DNA from: Pseudomonadota bacterium
GTDB taxonomy: Bacteria > Pseudomonadota > Gammaproteobacteria > Burkholderiales > Burkholderiaceae_C
NCBI GenBank assembly: GCA_020161215.1
Contig: JAIUOM010000002.1
Coordinates: forward strand, 19,892 to 83,891
DNA length: 64,000 bases
Reading direction: 5' to 3'
In this document: one piece after another, positions 1 to 10,802 of the stretch
Numbering within the stretch: position 1 is the first letter of the stretch
Layout: each line of letters starts with the position of its first letter
The notes under the pieces: generated by a model
What the model was told of the DNA's origin: nothing
Database searches by the model: none
What the model saw: only the letters and a program-made list of their open reading frames with translations
Position numbers and translations under genes: made by a program

Positions 1-168
1 GGTCAGCCGGCCGACGCCCGCGCTGGCCAGGTACAAGGCCACCGGCGAACCCAGGCCGCCAGCGCCGACGATCAGGGCGTGGGCCGCGAGCAGTCGCTGC
101 TGGCCTTCCACCCCGATGTCGTCGAGCAGCAGGTGGCGCGAGTAGCGCAGCAGTTGCTGGTCGTCCAT
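1..168 (-). CDS. MoeB/ThiF/HesA-family adenylyltransferase (3' end outside window)
   Basis: Only the first 56 residues are present; the gene runs off the left edge. The N-terminus has the DDQQLLRYSRHLLL-type opening and a nucleotide-binding GAGGLGS loop (residues 35-41) typical of E1-like enzymes that adenylate the C-terminus of MoaD or ThiS during molybdopterin or thiazole synthesis. The start is the ATG whose complement is at 166-168. It lies directly downstream of the S41 protease gene on the same strand, an order common in beta-proteobacteria. The catalytic cysteine and zinc motifs lie outside the window, so MoeB versus ThiF cannot be settled. Confidence 0.85.
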   Translation of the reverse strand, partial: MDDQQLLRYSRHLLLDDIGVEGQQRLLAAHALIVGAGGLGSPVALYLASAGVGRLT

Positions 169-216
169 GCCCGCTTCGGTCCGGGCCGCGCCGCGCGTTC
201 AAGCGGCGGGCGGCGC

Positions 217-1647
217 TTACTCGGTCTTGGTTTGTTCCTTGCGCTCGACCAGGGTCTTGCTGACCTGGACCGGCTGGCCCTTGAGCTTGGCCAAGGCCTG
301 CAGCAGCGGGAAGTCGGTGGCGCTGCCGTACTCGGGCGGGCGGCGCTCGGAGGCGGGCTTGCGCGATTCTTCCTCCAGGCGCTTCAAGGCCGCCTCGCGC
401 TCTTTCTCGCGCGCCGGGTCCTTGATCTCGCTGCCCACCGTGAGGTGCTTTTCCAGGTCGGCCTCGCGCATGCGCAGCACGGCGAAGGGGCTGCCCTCGG
501 CGGTGTCGTCGACCATGATGTCGGGCACAATGCCCTTGGCCTGGATAGTCTTGCCGCTCGGCGTGTAGTACAGGGCGGTGGTGATTTTCAGCGCCGTGTC
601 CGGGCCCAGCGGGCGCACGGTCTGCACCGAGCCCTTGCCGAAGGTCTGGCTGCCCATGACGATGGCGCGTTTGTGGTCTTGCAGCGCGCCGGCCACGATC
701 TCGCTGGCCGAGGCCGAGCCTTCGTTGACCAGCACCACCATCGGCACGCTCTTGAGGGCGGGCGGCAGGCGTTTCAGCGGGTCGGTGCCACGCCGGCGCA
801 GGTAGTCCTCGGGACGGGCCTTGTAGACCGCCTTGGAATCCTCGATCTGGCCGTTGGTGGACACCACCGTGACACCCGCCGGCAGGAAGGCCGCCGACAC
901 GGCCACGGCCGCGTCCAGCAGACCGCCCGGGTCGTTGCGCAGGTCCAGCACCAGGCCTTTCAGGTTGGGTTCGCGCTTGTACAGCTCTTCCACCTTGGTG
1001 ACGAAATCGTCGACGGTGCGTTCCTGGAATTGCGACAGGCGCACCCAGGCGTAGCCGGGCTGGACGATCTTGGTCTTGACCGATTGGGTGCGAATTTCCT
1101 CGCGCGTGATGGTGACCGGGAAGGTGCGGTTCTCGTCGCGGCGCAGAATGGTCAGCACCACCTTGGTGCCGGGCTCGCCCCGCATGCGCTTGACGGCCTC
1201 GTTCAGCGACAGGCCCTTGACGGCGGTGTCGTCCACGCGGGTGATCAGGTCGCCAGGCTTGAGGCCGGCCCGGTCGGCGGGCGAGCCCTCGATGGGCGAG
1301 ACGATGCGGATCAGCCCGTCTTCCTGGGTGATCTCGATGCCCACGCCGACGAAGCGGCCGGTCGTGCCTTCGCGGAATTCCCTGAACGACTTCTTGTCGA
1401 AGTACTGCGAATGCGGGTCCAGGCTGGAGACCATGCCGGAGATGGCGTCGGTGATGAGCTTTTTCTCGTCCACCGGCTCCACGTAGTCGGACTTGATCAT
1501 GCCGAACACGGCGGCCAGCTGCTGCAGCTCTTCCAAGGGCAGCGGCGCGATGCCGCCGCGCGCGGCGGTCTGCAGCGACACCGTGGTCAGCGCTCCGGCC
1601 AGCGCGCCCACGGCCATCCAGCCGGCGATCTTGGTTTTCTGACTCAT
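217..1647 (-). CDS. S41-family C-terminal processing peptidase (CtpA-like)
   Basis: 476-residue periplasmic serine protease that trims proteins from their C-termini. A single membrane anchor or signal segment lies at about residues 8-27, a PDZ domain at about 98-175 (GVGIEI, then SPADRAGLKPGDLI), and the S41 core follows. The Ser/Lys dyad is visible as GSASASE (about 311-316; Ser313 expected) and FGKGS (Lys338), with the family's 25-residue spacing. The ATG at 1647 is preferred over longer in-frame starts because it directly precedes the signal anchor and has an AAGGAA-like ribosome site upstream; the upstream extension is proline-rich and looks non-coding. It lies between gpmA and the MoeB/ThiF gene, all on the minus strand. 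Confidence 0.93.
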   Translation of the reverse strand: MSQKTKIAGWMAVGALAGALTTVSLQTAARGGIAPLPLEELQQLAAVFGMIKSDYVEPVDEKKLITDAISGMVSSLDPHSQYFDKKSFREFREGTTGRFVGVGIEITQEDGLIRIVSPIEGSPADRAGLKPGDLITRVDDTAVKGLSLNEAVKRMRGEPGTKVVLTILRRDENRTFPVTITREEIRTQSVKTKIVQPGYAWVRLSQFQERTVDDFVTKVEELYKREPNLKGLVLDLRNDPGGLLDAAVAVSAAFLPAGVTVVSTNGQIEDSKAVYKARPEDYLRRRGTDPLKRLPPALKSVPMVVLVNEGSASASEIVAGALQDHKRAIVMGSQTFGKGSVQTVRPLGPDTALKITTALYYTPSGKTIQAKGIVPDIMVDDTAEGSPFAVLRMREADLEKHLTVGSEIKDPAREKEREAALKRLEEESRKPASERRPPEYGSATDFPLLQALAKLKGQPVQVSKTLVERKEQTKTE

Positions 1648-1762
1648 GGTGTCGAGGTTCCTTGGTGCAAGCACCCAATATACATGGCTTGGTTGCTTAA
1701 GACGGCCGCGTGGCGCCGAAGTTCCGCCGGGGGCATCTGGGGGCGGTGTGGGTGCGGCGGGC

Positions 1763-2506
1763 TCAGGCCTTGCCTTGGCTGGCCACGGCGGCGGCGGCCT
1801 TGGCCACGGCCTCGGCATCGCCCAGGTAGTAGTGGCGCCGCGGCTTGAGCTGGGCGTCCAGCTCGTAGACCAGCGGGATGCCGTTGGGGATGTTCAGCCC
1901 CACGATGTCGCCGTCGGAGATGCCGTCCAGGTACTTGACCAGGGCGCGGATCGAGTTGCCGTGCGCGGCCACCACCAGGCGCTGGCCGGACTGGATGGCC
2001 GGCGCCAGGGTGTCGTGCCAGTACGGCAGTACCCGGGCCACGGTGTCCTTCAGGCACTCGCTCAGCGGCACCTGGTCCGGCGCCAACCCGGCGTAGCGCC
2101 GGTCGCCGCGCTCGCTGCGCGGGTCGGTGGGCTCCAGCGCCGGCGGGGGGGTGTCGTAGCTGCGGCGCCAGATCAGCACCTGTTCGTCGCCGTACTGGCG
2201 CGCCATGTCGGCCTTGTTCAGGCCTTGCAACGCGCCGTAGTGGCGCTCGTTCAGGCGCCAGTCCTTGACGGTCGGCAGCCACAGGCACTGCATTTCGTCC
2301 AGCGCCAGGTGCAGGGTGCGGATGGCGCGGGTCAGCACGCTGGTGTAGGCCACATCGAATGCGTAGCCTTCGGCCTTCAGCAGGCGGCCGGCCTGGCGCG
2401 CCTGTTCGGCGCCGGTGGGCGTCAGGTCCACGTCGGTCCAGCCGGTGAAGCGATTTTCGAGGTTCCAGGTGGATTCACCATGGCGGATGAGGACAAGCTT
2501 GTGCAT
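1763..2506 (-). CDS. gpmA: 2,3-bisphosphoglycerate-dependent phosphoglycerate mutase
   Basis: 247-residue glycolytic and gluconeogenic enzyme that interconverts 3- and 2-phosphoglycerate in the cytoplasm. The phosphohistidine motif RHGES is at residues 8-12, followed by ENRFTGWTD, and the second catalytic histidine is in AAHGNS. Length matches the bacterial dPGM family (about 247-250). The start at 2506 ([11 protein letters not shown]) is chosen because homology begins there; 16 upstream in-frame residues look spurious. It is followed 115 bp downstream by the S41 protease on the same strand. Confidence 0.96.
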   Translation of the reverse strand: MHKLVLIRHGESTWNLENRFTGWTDVDLTPTGAEQARQAGRLLKAEGYAFDVAYTSVLTRAIRTLHLALDEMQCLWLPTVKDWRLNERHYGALQGLNKADMARQYGDEQVLIWRRSYDTPPPALEPTDPRSERGDRRYAGLAPDQVPLSECLKDTVARVLPYWHDTLAPAIQSGQRLVVAAHGNSIRALVKYLDGISDGDIVGLNIPNGIPLVYELDAQLKPRRHYYLGDAEAVAKAAAAVASQGKA

Positions 2507-2665
2507 GGGGGCGTGGCCAGCGGGCTGGAAAGAACGGGGTGGACGGATCGACAATGACCGCCCAATGCATGGGCGAAACCTGGCATTTTAGAATCTCTCC
2601 AGCGGATCGGCCCGCCTGACGCGGTGCCGTTCCTCCCTTGTCGAGTCTGAAAGCGAGTATTCAAA

Positions 2666-3073
2666 GTGAATTTTGTCCTGGCGAACTGGATGCTGATCCT
2701 GGTGGCGCTGATTTCCGGCACCCTGCTGCTGATGCCCCTGCTGCGCGGCGGGGGCGGGCGTGGCGTGTCGCCGGCCGAGGCGGTACAACTCATCAACCGC
2801 GAGAAGGCGGTGGTCATCGATGTCTGCGAGCCGGCCGAGTACCAGGCCGGCCACGTGGCTGGCGCGCGCAGCATTCCGCTGGCCGAACTCGAGGCCAAGC
2901 TGCCTGGCGCGGTCAAGAACAAGGCCACCCCGCTGGTGCTGGTGTGCGCCTCGGGCGCGCGCGCGGGCCGCGCCGTCGGCGTGGCGCGCAAGCTGGGCTA
3001 TGAACAGGCCCAGGCGCTGGCCGGTGGCCTGAAAAGCTGGCGCGACGCCAATTTGCCGGTCGACAAGGCCTGA
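2666..3073 (+). CDS. Membrane-anchored rhodanese-like protein
   Basis: 135 residues: one hydrophobic segment (about 6-26), then a rhodanese domain on the far side of the linker. The active-site loop is Cys94-ALA-SER-GLY-ALA-ARG, so the catalytic cysteine is kept and sulfur-transferase or thiol chemistry is possible. CEPAEYQAGHVAGA is the family's CH2A-type motif. It heads a same-strand run rhodanese-grxC-secB-gpsA, an arrangement widespread in gamma- and beta-proteobacteria. The natural substrate is not evident. Confidence 0.9.
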   Translation: MNFVLANWMLILVALISGTLLLMPLLRGGGGRGVSPAEAVQLINREKAVVIDVCEPAEYQAGHVAGARSIPLAELEAKLPGAVKNKATPLVLVCASGARAGRAVGVARKLGYEQAQALAGGLKSWRDANLPVDKA

Positions 3074-3095
3074 CGCCACGAAAGGAACACACGCC

Positions 3096-3356
3096 GTGCC
3101 CACCGTCACCATGTACACCACCGCCACCTGCCCCTACTGCATCCGCGCCAAGCAGGTGCTGCAGCACAAGGGGGTGGCGCAGATCCACGAGATCCGCGTC
3201 GACCAGGACCCAGGGCAGCGCGAACGCATGATCGAGATCACCGGCCGCCGCACGGTGCCGCAGATTTTCATTGGCGAGACCCACGTCGGCGGCCACGACG
3301 ATCTGGTGGCACTGGACGCGCGCGGCGAGCTGGACCCGCTGCTCGCCGCCCCCTGA
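3096..3356 (+). CDS. grxC: Glutaredoxin 3
   Basis: 86-residue glutathione-dependent disulfide reductase. The dithiol active site CPYC lies at residues 12-15, and the glutathione-binding TVPQIFI and GGHDDL motifs follow, as in GrxC. Length is standard. The gene begins 22 bp after the rhodanese gene and has a GAAAGGAA ribosome site. Adjacent secB is its usual neighbour. Confidence 0.96.
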   Translation: MPTVTMYTTATCPYCIRAKQVLQHKGVAQIHEIRVDQDPGQRERMIEITGRRTVPQIFIGETHVGGHDDLVALDARGELDPLLAAP

Positions 3357-3394
3357 AAGCCCGCCAGGCGCCGCCGATGCGCCTGAGATAATGG

Positions 3395-3434
3395 GCCCGA
3401 AGCGGGCGCCGGATGGCGTCGCGTTCGGGCTTTT
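3395..3434 (+). terminator. Possible intrinsic terminator between grxC and secB
   Basis: GCCCGAA at 3395-3401 pairs with TTCGGGC at 3424-3430, with a partly self-pairing loop, and TTTT follows. It ends about 40 bp before the secB start, so it could end grxC transcripts or attenuate read-through into secB. Confidence 0.45.
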
Positions 3435-3471
3435 CCCCTTTTTCAACCTTTTCTTCCTAGCGAGAGCTCCC

Positions 3472-3924
3472 ATGGCCGACCAAGATCCCGTGTTCAACAT
3501 CCAGCGCGTCTACCTGAAGGAAGGCTCCCTGGAGCAGCCCAATTCCCCCGCCATCCTGCTGGAGCAGGAGCAGCCCTCGGTCGAGATCAACCTGGGCGTC
3601 AACGTCGAGAACGTGGCCGAAGGCGTGTTCGAGGTCGCCGTCACCGCCACCGTGCAGACCAAGATTCAGGACCGCACCGTGTTCCTGGTCGAGTGCAAGC
3701 AGGCCGGCATCTTCGAAATCCGCAACGTGCCCGAGGAGCAGATGGGCAGCGTGATCGGCATCGCCTGCCCGCAGATCGTCTACCCGTACCTGCGCGGCAA
3801 CGTGGCGGATCTGATCCAGCGCGCGGGCTTTCCGCCGGTGCACCTGGCGGAGATCAACTTCCAGTCGATGTACGAGCAGCAGCAGGCCGCCCAGGCCAAT
3901 GCCGGCCAGAACCTGACCCAATAA
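3472..3924 (+). CDS. secB: Protein-export chaperone SecB
   Basis: 150-residue cytosolic homotetrameric chaperone that keeps preproteins unfolded and delivers them to SecA. It has the conserved [12 protein letters not shown] region near the N-terminus, the [18 protein letters not shown] block and a [10 protein letters not shown] segment. The ATG at 3472 gives the usual N-terminus ([14 protein letters not shown]); the longer reading frame upstream overlaps the hairpin and is non-coding. gpsA follows 52 bp later, separated by one copy of the dispersed repeat. Confidence 0.97.
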   Translation: MADQDPVFNIQRVYLKEGSLEQPNSPAILLEQEQPSVEINLGVNVENVAEGVFEVAVTATVQTKIQDRTVFLVECKQAGIFEIRNVPEEQMGSVIGIACPQIVYPYLRGNVADLIQRAGFPPVHLAEINFQSMYEQQQAAQANAGQNLTQ

Positions 3925-3933
3925 GGATTTGGG

Positions 3934-3994
3934 GTAAAAAACGGCCTAGGCCGGCGCCAGTAAATCCAGAGTAGCTATGAAAATCATAGTTATT
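3934..3994 (-). repeat. Dispersed 58-bp repeat, copy R1 (contains gpsA start)
   Basis: Minus-orientation copy: GGCCTAGGCCGGCGCC on the left and the AT-rich stem-loop AGCTATGAAAATCATAGTT on the right. The gpsA ATG (3977) lies in the stem-loop. Confidence 0.75.
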
Positions 3995-5002
3995 GGTGCC
4001 GGTGCCTGGGGCACGGCCATGGCGGTCAGCGCGGCCCGCCATCCGGCCGGACATGAGGTGCTGCTGTGGGCGCGCGACGCGGCCCAGGCAAGGGCCATGG
4101 CCGAACGGCGCGAAAACTCGCGCTACCTGCCCGGCGTCGCCCTGCCGCCCACCTTGCGCTTGGCGCAGGCCGACGCGACGGCGCTGCCCGCGCTGGTCGC
4201 CGATGCCGAACTGCTGGTGGTGGCCACCCCAGTGGCCGGTTTGCGTGCCATGCTCGGCGTGCTGCACGAGGCGCGCGTGCCCCTGGCTTGGCTGTGCAAG
4301 GGCTTTGAGCCGCCGCAAGACGCCGGCGTGGCCCATGCGTTCGGGCTGATGCCGCACGAAATCCAGCAGCAGGTGGCGCCCGGTGTGCTGGCCGGCGCGC
4401 TCAGCGGCCCCAGCTTTGCCCAAGAGGTGGCGCACGGTCGCCCCACGGCCCTGGTCGCGGCCAGTCACCACGCACGGGTGCGGGAAACGCTGGTCGAGGC
4501 CTTCCACGGCCCGGCGCTGCGGGTTTACGGCAACGACGACCTGGTCGGCGTGGAAGTGGGCGGCGCGGTGAAGAACGTGCTGGCGATCGCCACCGGCCTG
4601 GCGGACGGCCTGCAGTTGGGGCTGAACGCACGCGCCGCCCTGATCACGCGCGGCCTGGCCGAAATTGCCCGTCTGGGGGCGGCGCTGGGCGCGCAGCACG
4701 AAACTTTCATGGGCCTGTCGGGCCTGGGCGATCTGGTGCTTACGGCCACCGGCGACTTGAGCCGCAATCGCCGCGTCGGCCTGCTGCTGGCCGAGGGCAA
4801 GACCCTGCCCGAGGCCGTGCGGTCGCTGGGCCACGTGGCCGAGGGCGTGTACAGCGCACGCACCGTGCTGCAGCGCGCCCGGCAACTGGGCGTGGAGATG
4901 CCCATCACCGAGGGCGTGGTGGCCCTGCTGGACGGCCAGGCGCGACCGGCCGAGGTGGTGGCCGCGCTGATGGGGCGCGACCCCGGTACCGAGCTGTCTT
5001 GA
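3977..5002 (+). CDS. gpsA: NAD(P)H-dependent glycerol-3-phosphate dehydrogenase
   Basis: 341-residue enzyme that reduces dihydroxyacetone phosphate to sn-glycerol-3-phosphate for phospholipid synthesis. The dinucleotide-binding GAGAWGTA is at residues 7-14; LSGPSFA and the catalytic-lysine region [12 protein letters not shown] follow, then the C-terminal substrate domain ([20 protein letters not shown]). Length is typical. The start codon and the first six codons lie inside a copy of the dispersed repeat, and there is no clear Shine-Dalgarno sequence, so initiation may be unusual; homology nonetheless begins at this methionine. Confidence 0.95.
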   Translation: MKIIVIGAGAWGTAMAVSAARHPAGHEVLLWARDAAQARAMAERRENSRYLPGVALPPTLRLAQADATALPALVADAELLVVATPVAGLRAMLGVLHEARVPLAWLCKGFEPPQDAGVAHAFGLMPHEIQQQVAPGVLAGALSGPSFAQEVAHGRPTALVAASHHARVRETLVEAFHGPALRVYGNDDLVGVEVGGAVKNVLAIATGLADGLQLGLNARAALITRGLAEIARLGAALGAQHETFMGLSGLGDLVLTATGDLSRNRRVGLLLAEGKTLPEAVRSLGHVAEGVYSARTVLQRARQLGVEMPITEGVVALLDGQARPAEVVAALMGRDPGTELS

Positions 5003-5003
5003 A

Positions 5004-5062
5004 GAGAAATCGGCCGTTGGCCAGCACCAGATAATCCATGAGTGCTATTTATTTAATAGTAC
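5004..5062 (-). repeat. Dispersed 58-bp repeat, copy R2
   Basis: Starts right after the gpsA stop. It reads CGGCCGTTGGCCAGCACCAG on the left and the stem GTGCTATTTATTTAATAGTAC on the right; same design as R1. Confidence 0.75.
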
Positions 5063-5164
5063 TCTCCGCCGCCTCTTGTCATCCGAGCGGCGGCCCCCAC
5101 GTTAAGCTGGGGTGCGCCTGAGGGCGTGCACGGTGTCAATGTCATCAAGCGGGAGGATCGGCGA

Positions 5165-5461
5165 ATGTGGTGGAAACTGGGACGCATGCTGACCCTGTTC
5201 CGCAAGGAACTGCTGCTGGCCTGGGCCATCGTGCGCGACGCACGCACGCCCTGGGCGGCCAAGCTGGCCACCGTGGCGGCGGTGTTGTACGTGGTCAGCC
5301 CGATCGATTTGGTGCCGGATTGGCTGGTGCTGCTGGGTTGGCTGGACGACGGTCTGATCGCCTACCTGCTGCTGCAGTTGGCCCAGAAGGTGGTGCCGCC
5401 CGATCTGTTGGCCGCGCTGAAGGCCAAGGTCGGCACCCGCACCGGCCCGGTGGGGCGTTGA
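5165..5461 (+). CDS. YkvA-family (DUF1232) small membrane protein
   Basis: 98-residue protein whose central part (VLYVVSPIDLVPDW) is the hallmark of the YkvA/DUF1232 family, followed by a hydrophobic segment (LVLLGWLDDGLIAYLLL). The function of the family is not established. The ATG at 5165 has a strong GGGAGG site 7-8 bp upstream, so it is preferred over the longer start at 5126. It stands alone between gpsA and the convergent accA. Confidence 0.85.
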   Translation: MWWKLGRMLTLFRKELLLAWAIVRDARTPWAAKLATVAAVLYVVSPIDLVPDWLVLLGWLDDGLIAYLLLQLAQKVVPPDLLAALKAKVGTRTGPVGR

Positions 5462-5487
5462 GCTGAACGCCGAGCGGCGTCGGCCGC

Positions 5488-6471
5488 TCAGGGAGAGGCT
5501 CTTTCTTTCGTGTCGTTGAAGCGGCCGTAGCTCTGCAGGCGCTCGTAGCGGCGGTCCAGCAGCTCCTTGACCTTCAGATCGGCCACCTGGCGCCAGGCGT
5601 CGCCCAGGGCGCGCTTCAGGAAGGTGGCCATCTGGCGTGCATCGCGGTGCGCGCCGCCCACCGGCTCGTTGACGATTTTGTCGACCAGGCCCAGCGCCTT
5701 CAGGCGGTGCGCGGTGACGCCCAAGGCCTCGGCCGCGTCCTGCGCCTTGTCGCTGGTTTTCCAGAGGATGGAGGCGCAGCCCTCGGGGCTGATCACCGAG
5801 TAGATTGAGTACTGCAGCATCAGCACCTGGTCGGCCACGGCAATGGCCAGCGCGCCGCCCGAGCCGCCTTCGCCGATGATGGTGCTGATGATGGGCACTT
5901 CCAGTTGCGCCATCTCGTAGATGTTGCGGCCGATGGCCTCGGACTGGCTGCGCTCCTCGGCGTCGATGCCGGGGAAGGCCCCTGGCGTGTCGACGAAGGT
6001 GAACACCGGCAGCTTGAATTTCTCGGCCGTCTTCATCAGGCGCAATGCCTTGCGGTAGCCCTCGGGCCGGCTCATGCCGAAGTTGCGCAGGGTGCGCTCC
6101 TTGGTGTCGCGCCCCTTCTGGTGGCCGATGAGCATGCAGGCGTTGCCGTTGAAGCGCGCCAGGCCGCCGACGATGCTTTGGTCGTCGGAGAAATGGCGGT
6201 CGCCGTGCATTTCCACGAAATCGGTGAAGCAGTCGCGCACGTAGTCCAGGGTGTACGGGCGCTCCGGGTGCCGGGCGATCTTGGTGATCTGCCAGGGCGT
6301 CAGGTCGGCATAGATGTCCTTGGTGAGCTGCTGGCTTTTCTTGCCCAGCTGGTCGATTTCTTCCGAGATATCGACCGCGCTCTCGGTCTGCACGTAGCGC
6401 AGCTCCTCGATCTTGTTCTCGAGCTCGGCGATGGGCTGCTCGAAATCAAGAAATGTGCGTTTCGCCAACAT
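5488..6471 (-). CDS. accA: Acetyl-CoA carboxylase carboxyltransferase subunit alpha
   Basis: 327-residue subunit of the carboxyltransferase that moves CO2 from biotin to acetyl-CoA, the first step of fatty acid synthesis. Features are the N-terminal helix ([15 protein letters not shown]), the crotonase-like core with [27 protein letters not shown] and [11 protein letters not shown] (oxyanion region), and [11 protein letters not shown]. Length is usual. AAGGAG lies just upstream of the ATG. accD is not nearby, as is common. Confidence 0.97.
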   Translation of the reverse strand: MLAKRTFLDFEQPIAELENKIEELRYVQTESAVDISEEIDQLGKKSQQLTKDIYADLTPWQITKIARHPERPYTLDYVRDCFTDFVEMHGDRHFSDDQSIVGGLARFNGNACMLIGHQKGRDTKERTLRNFGMSRPEGYRKALRLMKTAEKFKLPVFTFVDTPGAFPGIDAEERSQSEAIGRNIYEMAQLEVPIISTIIGEGGSGGALAIAVADQVLMLQYSIYSVISPEGCASILWKTSDKAQDAAEALGVTAHRLKALGLVDKIVNEPVGGAHRDARQMATFLKRALGDAWRQVADLKVKELLDRRYERLQSYGRFNDTKERASP

Positions 6472-6532
6472 GGGCTCCTTGGGGCGGCATACGGCCGTGA
6501 TGTTACCGGATGTGGGGGTCTGGGCGGGGGCT

Positions 6533-7204
6533 TCAGTAGGCCACCGGCATGGGCTCCAGCGAGCGCCACATGTACCAGGTGGCCACGCTGCGCCAGGGCG
6601 CCCAGGCCTGGGCCACTTCGCGCGCCTCGCTGCGGCTGACCGGCTCGCCCGAGAAGTAGTTCTGGCTGATGCCCTTGAGCAGGCCGACGTCGTCCAGCGG
6701 CAGCACGTCGGGGCGCAGCAGGTGGAACATCAGGAACATCTCGGCCGTCCAGCGCCCGATGCCGCGGATGGCCACCAGCTCGGCGATGATGGCCTCGTCG
6801 TCCATGCCCTGCCACTGCTTGACGTGGATGCGCCCGCTGTCGAAGTGCAGGGCCAGGTCCACCAGGTATTCGATCTTGCGCACCGACAGGCCGGCCGCGC
6901 GCATGTCGTCCACCTTGAGCTTGAGCACGTTGGCCGGCGTCACGCGTCTGGGCAGGGCCTCGAACTTGTTCCACACCGATTGCGCGGCCTTGACCGAGAT
7001 TTGCTGCCCGACGATGGAGCGCGCCAGCGTGACGAAGGCGTCGCCGCGTGATTCCAGGCTGGCGTCGCCAAAGCGCGGGATCAGGCGTTTCATGACCCGG
7101 TCGCGCTTGCCTAGGTGGGCACAGGCTTGTTGCCAGTAGTCTGGGGTGACCACCGTGATGACTTCTTTTTTGATAGCGCTCACCGATTTATCCACGCCGG
7201 CCAA
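6533..7204 (-). CDS. DNA-3-methyladenine glycosylase II-like (HhH-GPD)
   Basis: 223-residue base-excision repair glycosylase of the AlkA type. The helix-hairpin-helix is seen in [14 protein letters not shown], and the catalytic aspartate lies in the [12 protein letters not shown] region downstream. It lacks the AlkA N-terminal domain, so it belongs to the short form common in beta-proteobacteria. Residues 1-14 ([14 protein letters not shown]) are encoded by a copy of the dispersed repeat and are unlikely to be ancestral. An alternative GTG start at 7153 would give a 206-residue protein free of the repeat. cysS lies 24 bp upstream on the same strand. Confidence 0.88.
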   Translation of the reverse strand: MAGVDKSVSAIKKEVITVVTPDYWQQACAHLGKRDRVMKRLIPRFGDASLESRGDAFVTLARSIVGQQISVKAAQSVWNKFEALPRRVTPANVLKLKVDDMRAAGLSVRKIEYLVDLALHFDSGRIHVKQWQGMDDEAIIAELVAIRGIGRWTAEMFLMFHLLRPDVLPLDDVGLLKGISQNYFSGEPVSRSEAREVAQAWAPWRSVATWYMWRSLEPMPVAY

Positions 7205-7215
7205 TGGCCAAAAAC
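7161..7215 (+). repeat. Dispersed 58-bp repeat, copy R3 (in glycosylase N-terminus)
   Basis: Plus-orientation copy: TTTTTTGATAGC half-stem, spacer, ACGCCGGCCAATGGCC core and A-rich tail. It covers the annotated start of the glycosylase gene. Confidence 0.7.
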
Positions 7216-7228
7216 ACCCACAAATGAC

Positions 7229-8608
<1,380 letters not shown>

Positions 8609-8844
8609 GGGCAGACGAATGTCCCTTGGGGGCCTGAGGTGAAGTGGGCGAAACCGGCGCCGCCGGGCATGGGTGGCGACGCGCCAACATGAGCGTGGGC
8701 CTTTTGCAGGGGCTTCGGCGCGAGCCGGTCGCGTCACGTGGCTACAATTTCGCGGAGTATAAAACCGCTGCCCCGGCCGCCGTTCGGTTCGATGCCCGAT
8801 CCACGGGCGCCAACCGCACCCCGATGCCCCGCCGTGCCATTCCC

Positions 8845-9369
8845 ATGACCAAGACCTGCGTTCGCGTCCTTTGCTCGTTGCTGATCTCGCTGTCGGCCGC
8901 CGCGGCGTGGGCAAACGACTACCAGGACGTGCAGCGCCTGCACGCCGCCGGCCAGACCGAGCAGGCGTTGCAAGCCGCCGACAAGTACATCGGTGCCCAT
9001 CCGCGCGACCCGCAGATGCGCTTCGTCAAGGCCAACGTGCTGAGCGGTGCGGGCCGCGGCGCCGAAGCCGAGCAAGTGCTGACGCAGCTCACGCGCGACT
9101 ACCCGGAACTGGCCGAGCCCTGGAACAACCTGGCCGTGCTGTACGCCGAGCAGGGCCAGCTCGACAAGGCGCGCGCGGCGCTGGATTCCGCCTTGCGCAT
9201 CCAGCCCGAGTACGCCACGGCCCAGGAAAACCTGGGCGACGTGCTGGCGCGCCAGGCCTTGCAGGCCTACCAACACGCGCGCCGGCTGGACGCGGCCAAC
9301 CCGCGCCTGGCGCCCAAGATCGAGACACTCAACACCTTGCTGGCCCCGGCCGCGCGGCCAGGGTCTTGA
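8845..9369 (+). CDS. Secreted tetratricopeptide-repeat protein
   Basis: 174 residues: an N-terminal signal peptide (cleavage expected after about residue 23, ..AAAAWA|ND), then three to four TPR units ([70 protein letters not shown]), written here in pieces. It is probably periplasmic and mediates protein contacts; no enzymatic motif is seen. An ATG at 8824 is an alternative start seven codons earlier. It precedes ppiA by 98 bp and may share its transcript. A TACAAT -10-like hexamer lies at 8742-8747. Confidence 0.82.
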   Translation: MTKTCVRVLCSLLISLSAAAAWANDYQDVQRLHAAGQTEQALQAADKYIGAHPRDPQMRFVKANVLSGAGRGAEAEQVLTQLTRDYPELAEPWNNLAVLYAEQGQLDKARAALDSALRIQPEYATAQENLGDVLARQALQAYQHARRLDAANPRLAPKIETLNTLLAPAARPGS

Positions 9370-9467
9370 GCGTGCCGGGCGGCGGCGCGGGAACTTGCCC
9401 GCCAGACACCGGCACCAACCAGCCGCATTGGGCGTTTTTTCCCTTTTTTATCTTCAGGAGTTCATGC

Positions 9468-10151
9468 ATGACCTTTTCGCTGAGCAAGTTTCCTCGGCGC
9501 GCGGTGACGCTCGGGCTGGCCGCCATGATCGGCTTTGCCGCGCCTGCGTTCGCCGCCGACCCGCGCGTCAAGTTCGTCACCAGCGAGGGCGACTTCGTGG
9601 TCGAGGTCTACCCCGACAAGGCGCCCAAGACCGTCGAGAACTTCCTGCAGTACGTGAAGGACAAGCACTACGACGGCACCACCTTCCACCGCGTGATCAA
9701 GAATTTCATGGTCCAGGGCGGCGGCTACGACAAGGACTACAAGCAAAAGCCCGTGCGCGCGCCCATTCAGCACGAAGGCCGCGCGGCGCTGGCCAAGGGA
9801 TTGAAGAACGCACCCGGCACCATCGCCATGGCGCGCACTGGCGATCCGAACTCGGCCACCGCGCAGTTCTTCATCAACGTGGTCGACAACAGCCGGCTTG
9901 ACCCGGTGATCCTGCCCGCGGGCGATCCGGTCACCTTTGAGTTCCAGGGCCAGATGCAAAAGGACATTCCGCGCAAGCAGGTCGAGAACCATCCGGCCCT
10001 GTTCGGCTACACCGTGTTCGGCAAGGTGGTCAGCGGCATGGACACGGTGGAGAAAATCCGCAACCAGCCCACGGGCGCGGGCGGGCCTTTCCCGACCGAT
10101 GTCCCGCAGAAAATGGTGGTGATCGAGTCGGCAAAACTTGTCTCCCCCTGA
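9468..10151 (+). CDS. ppiA: Periplasmic peptidyl-prolyl cis-trans isomerase (cyclophilin)
   Basis: 227-residue cyclophilin that speeds proline isomerisation during folding in the periplasm. A signal peptide (RRAVTLGLAAMIGFAAPAFA) precedes a cyclophilin domain with [13 protein letters not shown], the [20 protein letters not shown] block and [10 protein letters not shown]. The start at 9468 has CAGGAG about 7 bp upstream; an out-of-frame ATG lies at 9464. An insertion of about 25 residues (VILPAGDPVTFEF..) sits between the conserved blocks. It is paired with the cytoplasmic ppiB downstream. Confidence 0.94.
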   Translation: MTFSLSKFPRRAVTLGLAAMIGFAAPAFAADPRVKFVTSEGDFVVEVYPDKAPKTVENFLQYVKDKHYDGTTFHRVIKNFMVQGGGYDKDYKQKPVRAPIQHEGRAALAKGLKNAPGTIAMARTGDPNSATAQFFINVVDNSRLDPVILPAGDPVTFEFQGQMQKDIPRKQVENHPALFGYTVFGKVVSGMDTVEKIRNQPTGAGGPFPTDVPQKMVVIESAKLVSP

Positions 10152-10154
10152 CGT

Positions 10155-10176
10155 GGCTTGGCGGTCGGGCCAAGCC
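10155..10176 (+). terminator. Hairpin after ppiA
   Basis: GGCTTGGC (10155-10162) pairs with GCCAAGCC (10169-10176), loop of 6. There is no T-run, so it may be an RNA-stabilising or Rho-assisted end. Confidence 0.35.
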
Positions 10177-10276
10177 CGCGCCGACCGCGTACCGCATTGG
10201 ATCTGGTGGATGCGGCCTGCCTGCCTTGCTGTGTTAACTTGCAGCCCTTCTTTTTCATCCTGAACGAAAGTCATTC

Positions 10277-10786
10277 ATGGCAAACCCCCAAGTCGAACTG
10301 CACATCGCCGGTCGTGGCGTGATCACCCTGGAGCTGGACGAAGCCAAGGCGCCCAAGTCGGTCGCCAACTTCCTGAGCTACGCCAAGGGCGGGCACTACG
10401 ACAATACGGTGTTCCATCGCGTGATCAAGAACTTCATGCTTCAGGGCGGCGGTTTCGAGCCCGGCATGAAGCAAAAGCCGACCCAGGCGCCGATTTCCAA
10501 CGAGGCCGACAACGGCCTGAAGAATGAGCCCTACACCGTGGCCATGGCGCGCACCAGCGACCCGCATTCGGCCACCGCGCAGTTCTTCATCAACGTGGTG
10601 AACAACGACTTTCTGAACTTCAAGGCGCCCACGGCCCAGGGCTGGGGCTATGCCGTGTTCGGCAAGGTGGTGTCGGGCCAGGACATCGTGGACGCCATCC
10701 GGGCCGTGCCCACCACCCGCAAGGGTTTCCACGACGACGTGCCGAGCGACGACGTGGTGATCGAGAAGGCCGTGGTCGTCGGCTGA
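10277..10786 (+). CDS. ppiB: Cytoplasmic peptidyl-prolyl cis-trans isomerase (cyclophilin)
   Basis: 169-residue cyclophilin without a signal peptide. It has [19 protein letters not shown], the [19 protein letters not shown] catalytic block and the [12 protein letters not shown]-terminal motif. It closely resembles the preceding ppiA domain but is leaderless, so the two are a compartment-specific pair. lpxH starts 16 bp downstream on the same strand. Confidence 0.95.
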   Translation: MANPQVELHIAGRGVITLELDEAKAPKSVANFLSYAKGGHYDNTVFHRVIKNFMLQGGGFEPGMKQKPTQAPISNEADNGLKNEPYTVAMARTSDPHSATAQFFINVVNNDFLNFKAPTAQGWGYAVFGKVVSGQDIVDAIRAVPTTRKGFHDDVPSDDVVIEKAVVVG

Positions 10787-10802
10787 GGCGCCGCCGGTTT
10801 CC

